The position numbers were made by a program, and so were the translations under genes. Shown in pieces: positions 1-5,719 of a stretch of DNA of 5,719 nucleotides. The DNA comes from Bacteroidota bacterium. Its GTDB lineage: Bacteria > Bacteroidota > Bacteroidia > Bacteroidales > JAKIYJ01. Location: NCBI GenBank assembly GCA_022708585.1, contig JAKIYJ010000101.1, forward strand, positions 1 through 5,719, given 5' to 3'. The notes beneath the pieces are model-generated. The model saw only the letters and a program-made list of their open reading frames with translations. It did no database searches and was not told the DNA's origin. Each line of letters opens with the position of its first letter. Within the stretch, counting starts at the first letter, position 1.

Positions 1-109
1 ATTCTACTAAATCACTAAAATACGAAAACATTGCAAAAAATATTTTATTTGGTTCCACTGCACACATAAATGTTGATTAAATAAATGCCTGATTCAAAAA
101 AATAAAAAA

Positions 110-139
110 TTGATTATTCAATAATTAATTTTATCTTTG
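110..139 (+). promoter_or_regulatory. Bacteroidota-type promoter for the small exported protein gene
   Basis: A TTG at 110-112 is followed after exactly 19 bases by TATCTTTG at 132-139. This matches the known Bacteroidota primary sigma consensus, a -33 TTG and a -7 TAnnTTTG separated by about 19-20 bases. Transcription should start near 145-147, giving a leader of about 50 bases before the ATG at 197. The leader is A/T-rich and has no Shine-Dalgarno sequence, which is normal in this phylum. Confidence 0.8.
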
Positions 140-142
140 CAA

Positions 143-163
143 TGTTTATTATAAAAATAAACA
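143..163 (+). repeat. Perfect 8-bp inverted repeat at the predicted transcription start
   Basis: TGTTTATT (143-150) and AATAAACA (156-163) are perfect reverse complements around a 5-base loop, ATAAA. The repeat begins four bases after the -7 box, so it covers the predicted transcription start. It could be a 5'-end hairpin on the mRNA or a small operator. The stem is nearly all A/T and thermodynamically weak, and such repeats arise fairly often by chance in AT-rich DNA. Confidence 0.4.
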
Positions 164-196
164 TAAAATTTAATTATTAATTAAAAAAATAAAACT

Positions 197-499
197 ATGA
201 AAAAGTTAATCGTTTCGGCATTATTAATCACTTGTCTGGCTTTTGCAGGTTATTCACAAGAAAAAAAAGAAGGAGAAAAACCTAAAGCAACTTATTTATT
301 AGGCGGAGCAAAAATAAGTGTTTGGGAAAATAAACAGCAAGGTAAACAGGGTGAATTTACAACAACTACTTATAAAGTTGAAAAAATTTACAAAAAAGAT
401 GACAAATGGAATTCTACTGATTACTTTGATCTTGAAGATCTGCTTAAACTCCGTGCCATTATTGACCAGGCAGTAAATGAAGAAATTAAGAAAAAATAA
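197..499 (+). CDS. Small exported protein of unknown function (100 aa)
   Basis: The function is not recognised. Residues 1-20 form a clear Sec signal peptide: MKK, a hydrophobic core (LIVSALLITCLAFAG), then YS-Q with probable cleavage before Gln21. There is no lipobox cysteine at the cleavage site, so the mature protein of about 80 residues should be soluble in the periplasm or exported. A Lys/Glu-rich linker (21-30) leads into a compact region (31-98) with three probable beta strands (around 32-44, 52-66 and 71-77) and a C-terminal helix (about 80-98). The layout, with a VWEN turn, a Thr-rich strand, a YKKDDKW turn and a final DLxxL helix, resembles small bacterial proteins with a strand-strand-strand-helix architecture, but this is inference from appearance. 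The ATG at 197 suits both the signal peptide and the promoter. The gene has its own promoter and terminator, so it is probably monocistronic. Confidence 0.85.
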   Translation: MKKLIVSALLITCLAFAGYSQEKKEGEKPKATYLLGGAKISVWENKQQGKQGEFTTTTYKVEKIYKKDDKWNSTDYFDLEDLLKLRAIIDQAVNEEIKKK

Positions 500-558
500 G
501 ATGTTGATTTTTTCTTAAAATTCGATTTAGATTTATTTTTTATTGGTTAATTTTATTT

Positions 559-603
559 AAGGTAATCTTTTCAGATATTTTCTGAGAAAGGTTACCTTTT
601 TAA
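559..603 (+). terminator. Rho-independent terminator between convergent genes
   Basis: A long hairpin has arms at 559-575 and 581-598 around the loop TATTT (576-580). GGTAA (561-565) pairs with TTACC (592-596), and TCAGA (571-575) pairs with TCTGA (581-585). The middle of the stem pairs with wobbles and one bulged base. A T-rich run follows (597-601, then more T from 605). It lies 60 bases after the stop of the small exported protein gene. The convergent gene ends at 668 on the other strand and may use the same hairpin, although its T-tract in that direction is poor. Confidence 0.8.
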
Positions 604-667
604 TTATTTTTTATTATACAAAATCGCAAAAACATATAAAATGTTTAAGTTGTTAAGTGGTATATAA

Positions 668-2641
668 TTAATGTTTAACTACAAATTTAATTGTTTTAAC
701 CTTATATAATGAATTATCAATAATTCTACAAAAATATATGCCATTAGCCAAATTTGAAATATTTAGCGTAATTTTGTTTTGTGTTTTATAATTATCGATT
801 TTATTAATTAGTAAACCTGTACTGTTATAAATTTCGATGGAATAATCAGAATTCAAATTTATACTCGTTATATCTATTGTAATATTGTTGTTAGTGGGAT
901 TGGGATATAGAATTATTTTATCTGAAATAATATTTGATATTTCTGTAATATGTGTTTGTGAAGGTGTATCGCCTTTATAATAACTTACCCCGCCGGCTAA
1001 ATTACCAATTATCATATCCATATATCCATCATTATCCAGGTCTGCCACTGCAACACCCGTTCTTGCTCCTTCATCATAATAATTCAGCATAGACTCTCTT
1101 AAATTAAAATTACCATTTATATTGTTATTGATATTATCATAATACAAAATATATCCTTGCTCTGAACCGCAAAACAATTTAAAATTTCCTAAGGTATCTT
1201 TAAAAAAACAGGGTGTACTGTAACCAGAATACGACAGGTTGTAATCAGTTACATTAACTTTACCCAGACTGTCGGTTATCTTTTCAAAAACAGGATTTTG
1301 CAAATTGCCTGTATTTTTAAAGAAATTCAAATTCCCATTTTTTTCTCCTGATACCAGATCAATTAATCCATCCTGATCCAGATCAATAAGTTGAGGTGTA
1401 CTGAATTTACCGATTATCACAGTATCGAGTGAGGGTAAATGTTCAGCAATCATTAACGGTTCATTTCCTGCGTCAGCGATATTTTTATAAAATTTGAAGC
1501 CACCACCTTCGCAGCCTATTATCATGTCAATATCACCATCATTATCCATATCGCCAAAAGCTGGATACAAAGCTGTAGTTTTTAAAGATGAAAGTTCAGC
1601 AAAATCATTTGTTACAAGGGTAAATTCAGGATTATGCATGTTTCCTGTATTTTTAAAATAAGATATTTTTGAAATAAACGTAGAATGTATAAAGCCCCAT
1701 TCATCCCAATAAGTACTATCACGATAACCATAGTTAGCAACAAATAAATCAATGAGACCGTCACCATCAATATCATACAAAACAGGATATGCGCCGGTAC
1801 CTGTTTCAATCATATCTTCCTGAAACAATCCTTCGGTAAGAAGATTAAAAACAGGGCAAGTGTTACTTCCAATATTTTTGTAAAACCAAACACTTTTAAA
1901 ACTTTCATTCAATAAAGGATTAGGATCGAAAGGCGAAACTATCAGGTCTTTAATTCCATCATTATCCATATCAATATAAGCAGTTGAAGGAAAAGAAAAC
2001 AAATCAATTGGTTTATTATAAGAGGGAAAAGCGGTATCAAGTGCAGTAATATTGGATGAATCTTTTGTGCCTCCATTATACAATGCAATAATATTGCTAA
2101 AATCAACATCACCAAGCAACAAATCATAAACGCCATCATTATTCAAATCAATTGATAACATTGTAGAACCAGTATGTTTAGGGGCTTTGGAATTATCAGT
2201 ATCCTTCACAGTATCGTAACATTTCCATGGGCAAGGTACATTCAGTTTAATTTTATTATTGTTTTCACTTTCGGCAAAATTGCCCCAGCATTGATTAACT
2301 CTTTTAAAGTCGAGACTATCAGGCACACCATATTTTTCTATTGATTGATTAAGATGATGTTCAAGAAAAGTACCAAGTCCAAAAAAACATAAAATGTCAA
2401 GGTCTCCATCTCCATCAATATCTTCAATAGCAGGATAATCAACTGTTGTAACAAAGAGATTGACATAACCATTGTACTGGTACGATAACAACATAGGTGT
2501 CATCAGTTCAAATGAAAGTCCACTGGATAAAGTTGAAGTGTTTTTATAAATTGCAATTCCTCCATAAGAGTATGTAAAAATATCGGCTTTACCATCATTA
2601 TTATAATCTTTAAAAATAACCCAATCATGAATTTTAGGAAA
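668..2641 (-). CDS. C-terminal frame of the frameshifted propeller gene (T9SS-sorted)
   Basis: The frame is open from just after a TAA at 2644-2642 to the stop at 670-668. Its first ATG is at 2503 (611 residues), but coding sequence clearly extends upstream of it. The codons from 2638 to 2504 read PKIHDWVIFKDYNNDGKADIF and onward, with a further calcium loop, and run directly into the ATG-started part. Hence 2503 is an internal methionine, not a start; nothing beginning there has a signal peptide. This frame holds eight of the nine calcium loops, a Cys-containing insertion between the third and fourth loops, and the T9SS sorting domain at the C terminus. Downstream of the stop lie 64 bases and then the shared hairpin terminator. 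Confidence 0.7.
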   Translation of the reverse strand, partial: FPKIHDWVIFKDYNNDGKADIFTYSYGGIAIYKNTSTLSSGLSFELMTPMLLSYQYNGYVNLFVTTVDYPAIEDIDGDGDLDILCFFGLGTFLEHHLNQSIEKYGVPDSLDFKRVNQCWGNFAESENNNKIKLNVPCPWKCYDTVKDTDNSKAPKHTGSTMLSIDLNNDGVYDLLLGDVDFSNIIALYNGGTKDSSNITALDTAFPSYNKPIDLFSFPSTAYIDMDNDGIKDLIVSPFDPNPLLNESFKSVWFYKNIGSNTCPVFNLLTEGLFQEDMIETGTGAYPVLYDIDGDGLIDLFVANYGYRDSTYWDEWGFIHSTFISKISYFKNTGNMHNPEFTLVTNDFAELSSLKTTALYPAFGDMDNDGDIDMIIGCEGGGFKFYKNIADAGNEPLMIAEHLPSLDTVIIGKFSTPQLIDLDQDGLIDLVSGEKNGNLNFFKNTGNLQNPVFEKITDSLGKVNVTDYNLSYSGYSTPCFFKDTLGNFKLFCGSEQGYILYYDNINNNINGNFNLRESMLNYYDEGARTGVAVADLDNDGYMDMIIGNLAGGVSYYKGDTPSQTHITEISNIISDKIILYPNPTNNNITIDITSINLNSDYSIEIYNSTGLLINKIDNYKTQNKITLNISNLANGIYFCRIIDNSLYKVKTIKFVVKH

Positions 2642-2685
2642 TTATCAAAAATCACCAGGTCTTCAATTCCATCAAGGTTAAGGTC
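1016..2685 (-). repeat. Array of nine calcium-loop (FG-GAP/VCBS-type) protein repeats
   Basis: Nine copies of D-x-D/N-x-D-G-x-x-D followed by a hydrophobic strand are spread over about 560 residues. Examples are DIDGDGDLD, DMDNDGIKD, DLDQDGLID and DLDNDGYMD. Typical blades continue with a Gly-rich turn and an aromatic-Lys-Asn strand such as FFKNTGN or FYKNI. An additional blade at about residues 559-585 (PCFFKDTLGNFKLFCGSEQG) keeps the strand pattern but has lost the acidic loop. At DNA level, CCATCATTATCCATATC is identical at 1536-1552 and 1956-1972, and its first 12 bases recur at 1026-1037. Confidence 0.8.
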
Positions 2686-2889
2686 AATATTACCAAATTG
2701 AACAGAATTTAATCCTCCTTCCCATGCTCTTTGCAGAATATTATTAGAAGTATCATAAACAACTATATCAAATTTTTTTTGAAAGCCAAAGTCATGATAA
2801 GTAGTTTGAGCATTTATTATTAATGAAGAAAAAAATAAGAAAAATATTTTTAAAAATATAAAAGTGGTAAATTTTTGTTTTAAAATCAT
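2503..2889 (-). CDS. N-terminal fragment of the frameshifted propeller gene (128 aa as read)
   Basis: This open frame supplies the true start of the propeller gene. The ATG at 2889 begins a signal peptide (residues 1-28), followed by the first calcium-loop motif, DLNLDGIED (residues 69-77). Sequence up to DNF (82-84) is genuine. The last 44 residues (85-128) are read out of frame and have no propeller character. The stop at 2505-2503 overlaps an ATG at 2503-2501 as TGATG, but this is only a product of the frameshift. The predicted promoter -7 box lies 32 bases upstream, at 2921-2928. If translated as is, the product would be a small exported stub without a sorting domain. Confidence 0.7.
   Translation of the reverse strand: MILKQKFTTFIFLKIFFLFFSSLIINAQTTYHDFGFQKKFDIVVYDTSNNILQRAWEGGLNSVQFGNIDLNLDGIEDLVIFDNFLKFMIGLFLKIIIMMVKPIFLHTLMEELQFIKTLQLYPVDFHLN
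2637..2641 (-). other. Frameshift site in the propeller gene
   Basis: On the coding strand this is TTTCC, from 2641 down to 2637. Reading GAT AAT TTC CTA follows the N-terminal frame. Adding one T to the TTT run, or one C to the CC pair, gives GAT AAT TTT CCT AAA ATT, that is DNFPKI, and joins the C-terminal frame without a stop. The site is not a canonical X-XXY-YYZ slippery heptamer and no strong hairpin is obvious just downstream. Programmed frameshifting is therefore less likely than mutation or a base-calling error. Confidence 0.8.
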
Positions 2890-2920
2890 TTTATAAATAT
2901 ATTATATAAGGTGCAGTTGT

Positions 2921-2928
2921 CAAAGATA
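2921..2928 (-). promoter_or_regulatory. -7 box of the propeller gene promoter
   Basis: The plus-strand CAAAGATA reads TATCTTTG on the minus strand, identical to the -7 boxes of the two plus-strand promoters here. It lies 32 bases upstream of the ATG at 2889, giving a short leader of about 25 bases. No TTG is found at the expected -33 distance (the triplet 19 bases upstream is TAG). The promoter may therefore be weaker or need an activator. Confidence 0.6.
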
Positions 2929-2993
2929 ACAATTATGTTTCATCTTTCTATTATTTTATTTGTTATTTTTTTTAAAAATGATTCACCAATAAA

Positions 2994-3024
2994 TTGATAA
3001 ATTACAAATGTTATTCTATCTTTG
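2994..3024 (+). promoter_or_regulatory. secDF: Bacteroidota-type promoter for secDF
   Basis: TTG at 2994-2996 and TATCTTTG at 3017-3024 are separated by 20 bases, matching the Bacteroidota -33/-7 consensus. An A/T tract upstream (eight T then five A, 2966-2978) could act like an UP element. The leader to the ATG at 3072 is about 40 bases, with no Shine-Dalgarno sequence. The promoter diverges from the -7 box at 2921-2928. Confidence 0.75.
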
Positions 3025-3071
3025 CAAACTTAATTATAAAAATATTCAGAATACAGTAAAACTTTGTTAAT

Positions 3072-5719
3072 ATGCAGAATAAAGGAGCGATAAAATTTTT
3101 TGCAATAGTTTTTGCAATTGTATGCTTATATTCTTTATCATTTACTTTTTTCACATATAATGTTGAAAAAAAGGCTAAAACCTATGCCAACGATAAAGCA
3201 ACATTAGAATTAGCACAACAGATGGCGGGAGGGAATCCTATTCTTGAACGTTATTATCTGGATTCCATAAGCAAGTCACGCGAACGATATTATCTGGATT
3301 CAATGGCTGATGAGGTCGTATATAATATTCTTGTAAGAAAATATACCTATAAAGAATGTAAAGAAAGAGAACTTAATCTGGGGCTTGATTTAAGAGGTGG
3401 TATGAATGTTATCCTTGAAGTATCTATTGCTGACCTTATCCGCTCAATGTCGGGTAATTCTACTGATTCTACTTTCAATAAAGCTATTAATGCAGCGGTT
3501 CAACGCCAAAAAAACAGTCAAACCGATTTTATAACTCTTTTTTATGAAGAACTTAAAAAAATTGATCCGAATGCAAGGCTGGCTGCCTTTTTTAGTACTT
3601 CTGATTTAAAAGACAGGATTAATCCCAAATTTACTGATGAAGAGGTTCTCAAAGTTATTAGAGAAGAAGCCAACAGTGCTATAGACAGAACCTTTGAGAT
3701 TATAAGGAAAAGAATAGACAAGTTTGGAGTTGCACAACCTAATATTCAAAAAATTCCTGCTACAGGAAGAATCCTTGTTGAGCTTCCTGGTATCAAGGAT
3801 CCTGAAAGAGTGCGTAAATTGTTACAAGGTACTGCCAAACTTGAATTTTGGACAACTTATGACAATAAGGAAATATATAATTTTCTTGAAGAAGCAAACA
3901 AACGTATTGCCTTAATGTCTGATATTTCTAAACGTTCTGACAGTTCTTCAATAACTAAAACAGATTCTTTAAATAACAAAAATACAGCACAAGCCTTGAC
4001 CAATGAAGATACCATTACTTCTACAAATGATTCTGTTGTTGATAAAGAAAAATCTTTTGAAGAATATGCAAAGAAAAATCCATTATTTGCATTATTAAGT
4101 CCAAATATTTATCAGGATGAAAGTGGTAAATATTTTCTGGGGGAAGGTCCTGTTGTTGGTAATGCTGCCATTAAAGATACAGCTAAGGTAAACCGAATGT
4201 TAAAATATGCTTTCAGTGAGGGTATTTTTCCGAGAGATTTAAAACTTCTATGGACAGTAAAACCACAGGAAAAGAACAAATCAGTTTTACAACTTATAGC
4301 CATTAGGGTTCCAAGCGATGGTAAAGCTCCATTAACAGGTGATAAGGTTACTGATGCCCGTCAAGACTTTTCGCAGGATGGGAAAAACGAAATAACAATG
4401 GTTATGAACTCATCTGGTGCCAATATATGGAAGAATCTTACCAAAAACAACATTGGCAAATCAATAGCTATTGTACTTGACAATTATGTTTATTCATATC
4501 CTGTTGTACAGAGTGAGATACCAAATGGACGTTCTTCTATTACAGGTAATTTTACACTTGAAGAAGCAAAAGACCTTGCAAACATTCTTAAAGTTGGAAA
4601 GATGCCTGCCCCTGCAAGAATTGTTGAAGAAGCGGTTGTTGGTCCCTCGCTTGGGAAAGAAGCTATTAATAAAGGATTCAAATCATTTATTCTGGCTTTT
4701 TCGCTTGTAATGATATATATGTTTTTATACTACAGAAAATCAGGATTAGTAGCCGATATAGCACTTTTAACCAATATATTTTTCCTTATAGGTGTTATGG
4801 CATCTCTGGGTGCCGTCTTAACATTGCCGGGTATTGCAGGTATAGTATTAACAATGGGTATGGCAGTTGATGCCAATGTTATTATTTATGAGCGTATACG
4901 TGAAGAAATAAGAGCCGGAAAAGGTATTAGGCTGGCAATTGCTGATGGATACAGAAACGCTTATTCTGCAATTATTGATGGTAATGTAACTACAATATTA
5001 ACTGGGGTTGTCTTATATATTTTTGGTTCTGGACCTGTGCAGGGATTTGCTACCACTCTTATTATAGGTATTCTCACATCATTATTCAGTGCAATATTTA
5101 TTTCAAGAATTATTTTCATCTGGTTGCTCGACAGGAATAAATCCATCAATTTTGGCAGTAAGTTAACCTTAAATGCTTTTTCTAAACTGCATTTTGATTT
5201 TATTGGTGTTAGAAAAATATTCTATATTGCTTCTCTTACAGTTATTCTGATAGGAATAATATCATTATTTACTCAGGGAGTCCAGTATGGTGTTGATTTT
5301 TCAGGAGGCAGAACCTATGTAGTACGCTTTGATCAAGATGTCAATACAGTAGATATTAGAAATTCACTGCTCAAAACATTTGGCGAAACTCCTGAAGTGA
5401 AAACTTTCGGACCTTCAAATCAAGTAAAAATTACAACTAAATACAAAATAGATGAAATAAGTGAAGAAGTTGATTCTTTGATTAATGTTAAATTATTTGA
5501 AAGTTTAAAACCTTTCTTTAAAAAAGATATTGATTATACAGTTTTCACAACATCTACCGGTGAAAATAAGTACCTTGGTATAATGAGTACTCAAAAAGTT
5601 GGGCCTACTATTGCAGATGATGTTAAAATGTCTGCTATAATTGCTGTTGCTATTGCTTTATTAAGCATATTTATTTATATTGCAATAAGATTTAAAAAAT
5701 GGCAATATGGATTGGCAGG
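3072..5719 (+). CDS. secDF: Protein translocase subunit SecDF (SecD-SecF fusion), truncated at the right edge
   Basis: SecDF is the inner-membrane accessory of SecYEG that uses the proton gradient to pull exported chains outward. The ATG at 3072 is the first after an in-frame TAA (3057-3059) and gives a signal-anchor segment (residues 7-29). The SecD half shows LGLDLRGG (103-110), the P1 periplasmic region with a RKRIDKFGV block (about 212-220) and ELPGIKDPERV (237 on), a variable Ser/Thr/Asn-rich stretch (about 283-325), and VGPSLG (523-528). Five further membrane segments lie between about 536 and 688. GMAVDANVIIYERIREE (from 596) contains Asp600, the conserved proton-path aspartate of SecD TM4. 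The SecF half begins near 714 with a membrane segment, GVDFSGG (740-746), its periplasmic domain, VGPTI (843 on) and a second membrane segment (about 852-873). The frame is open at the edge after 882 codons. Family members are about 1,000 residues, so roughly the last 110-130, with the SecF VNDTVVVFDRIRE-type motif, lie outside. Confidence 0.97.
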   Translation, partial: MQNKGAIKFFAIVFAIVCLYSLSFTFFTYNVEKKAKTYANDKATLELAQQMAGGNPILERYYLDSISKSRERYYLDSMADEVVYNILVRKYTYKECKERELNLGLDLRGGMNVILEVSIADLIRSMSGNSTDSTFNKAINAAVQRQKNSQTDFITLFYEELKKIDPNARLAAFFSTSDLKDRINPKFTDEEVLKVIREEANSAIDRTFEIIRKRIDKFGVAQPNIQKIPATGRILVELPGIKDPERVRKLLQGTAKLEFWTTYDNKEIYNFLEEANKRIALMSDISKRSDSSSITKTDSLNNKNTAQALTNEDTITSTNDSVVDKEKSFEEYAKKNPLFALLSPNIYQDESGKYFLGEGPVVGNAAIKDTAKVNRMLKYAFSEGIFPRDLKLLWTVKPQEKNKSVLQLIAIRVPSDGKAPLTGDKVTDARQDFSQDGKNEITMVMNSSGANIWKNLTKNNIGKSIAIVLDNYVYSYPVVQSEIPNGRSSITGNFTLEEAKDLANILKVGKMPAPARIVEEAVVGPSLGKEAINKGFKSFILAFSLVMIYMFLYYRKSGLVADIALLTNIFFLIGVMASLGAVLTLPGIAGIVLTMGMAVDANVIIYERIREEIRAGKGIRLAIADGYRNAYSAIIDGNVTTILTGVVLYIFGSGPVQGFATTLIIGILTSLFSAIFISRIIFIWLLDRNKSINFGSKLTLNAFSKLHFDFIGVRKIFYIASLTVILIGIISLFTQGVQYGVDFSGGRTYVVRFDQDVNTVDIRNSLLKTFGETPEVKTFGPSNQVKITTKYKIDEISEEVDSLINVKLFESLKPFFKKDIDYTVFTTSTGENKYLGIMSTQKVGPTIADDVKMSAIIAVAIALLSIFIYIAIRFKKWQYGLA
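3246..3317 (+). repeat. 36-bp tandem duplication inside secDF
   Basis: Two adjacent 36-base units (3246-3281 and 3282-3317) each begin with a segment encoding ERYYLDS. The first 23 bases of the units match at 21 positions. They encode residues 59-70 and 71-82, in the periplasmic stretch after the first membrane segment. The second unit flows into the VVYN...YKE segment that leads to the LGLDLRGG motif, so the first unit looks like the extra copy. The 12-codon period keeps the frame. Confidence 0.7.

Larger units (their letters stand above)
668..2889 (-). pseudogene. Secreted FG-GAP/VCBS-repeat propeller protein with T9SS sorting domain, split by a one-base frameshift
   Basis: With one base restored at about 2637-2641, this is a single gene of 740 codons. 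Residues 1-28 are a Sec signal peptide with a strongly hydrophobic core ending INA-Q. Nine calcium-loop motifs of the D-x-D/N-x-D-G-x-x-D type follow, at about residues 69, 95, 157, 248, 307, 373, 447, 503 and 617. Each is followed by a hydrophobic strand, as in FG-GAP/VCBS beta-propeller blades. The last 83 residues (from about 658) form a T9SS type A sorting domain: an LYPNPT start, an IYNSTGxLI centre, an LANGIYFCRI strand and a basic end. T9SS would carry the protein over the outer membrane for surface attachment or release; ligand binding or adhesion is the usual guess for this fold, not shown here. The frame breaks after DLVIFDNF (residue 84). As given, only a short exported stub and an unexported C-terminal frame can be made. 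A sequencing error or a recent mutation is equally possible. Confidence 0.85.

Noticed and set aside
1..31. Possible start of a minus-strand gene leaving the window at the left edge (ATG at 31-29)
   Set aside because: Only ten codons are visible and they resemble no family. The nearest -7-like sequence (plus-strand CAAAAAATA at 34-42) has one base too many and lies too close to the ATG.
628..646. Small hairpin AAACAT/ATGTTT as terminator of the minus-strand gene
   Set aside because: Only six mostly A/T pairs and a very short T-tract on the minus strand; expected by chance in such AT-rich DNA.
1612..2139. Two 65-codon hydrophobic minus-strand frames inside the propeller gene
   Set aside because: They are out-of-frame readings of the repeat coding sequence. 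The Ile/Met/Leu richness comes from the repeated GATATGGATAATGATGG-like codons read in another phase.
2501..2505. TGATG stop-start overlap suggesting two translationally coupled genes
   Set aside because: The downstream frame is coding well upstream of this ATG, with a calcium loop in the same frame. The upstream frame loses propeller character at 2640. The overlap is a by-product of the frameshift.
2637..2660. Programmed -1 ribosomal frameshifting joining the two propeller frames
   Set aside because: The site has no X-XXY-YYZ heptamer and no clear stimulatory hairpin or pseudoknot, and I know of no such mechanism in this family. Not fully excluded.
2890..3071. Riboswitch, small RNA or attachment site in the divergent intergenic region
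   Set aside because: The 182 bases are explained by two promoters and short A/T-rich leaders; no stable structure or direct repeat was seen.
3724..5149. Several 60-80 codon open frames on both strands inside secDF
   Set aside because: They overlap a frame with continuous, well-conserved SecDF motifs and show no signal peptide, promoter or family likeness of their own.

Overview
This is an AT-rich window from a member of the Bacteroidota. Three lines of evidence support the phylum. The promoters carry the Bacteroidota-type -7 box TATCTTTG instead of a sigma70 -10 box, and the leaders lack Shine-Dalgarno sequences. One gene product ends in a type IX secretion system (T9SS) type A sorting domain. 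SecD and SecF are fused into one polypeptide, as is usual in this phylum. The sequence does not fix a genus. No RNA gene, CRISPR array, insertion sequence or phage gene was seen.

Layout, left to right. Bases 1-109 hold no gene that can be supported. A well-formed promoter (110-139) drives a small exported protein of 100 residues (197-499, +). A strong hairpin terminator (559-603) lies between it and the convergent gene that follows. That gene (668-2889, -) encodes a secreted multi-repeat FG-GAP/VCBS-type beta-propeller protein of about 740 residues with a T9SS sorting tail. It is interrupted by a one-base deletion at about 2637-2641, which splits it into an N-terminal frame (2503-2889) and a C-terminal frame (668-2641). 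Bases 2890-3071 are a divergent promoter region, with one -7 box facing left (2921-2928) and a complete promoter facing right (2994-3024). From 3072 to the right edge runs secDF (+), truncated by the window after 882 codons, inside the SecF half.

Functionally, SecDF is the proton-driven accessory of the Sec translocon and helps pull exported proteins across the inner membrane. The other two products both have Sec signal peptides, so they are probably Sec clients. The propeller protein would then cross the outer membrane by T9SS. Nothing shows that the three genes form an operon; each has its own promoter and the orientations alternate.

Most of the window is ordinary chromosomal Bacteroidota sequence. 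The points worth a second look are the single-base frameshift in the propeller gene, a short tandem duplication just after the first membrane segment of SecDF, a perfect inverted repeat at the predicted transcription start of the small gene, and the unassigned compact domain of that small exported protein. No previously undescribed system was found.
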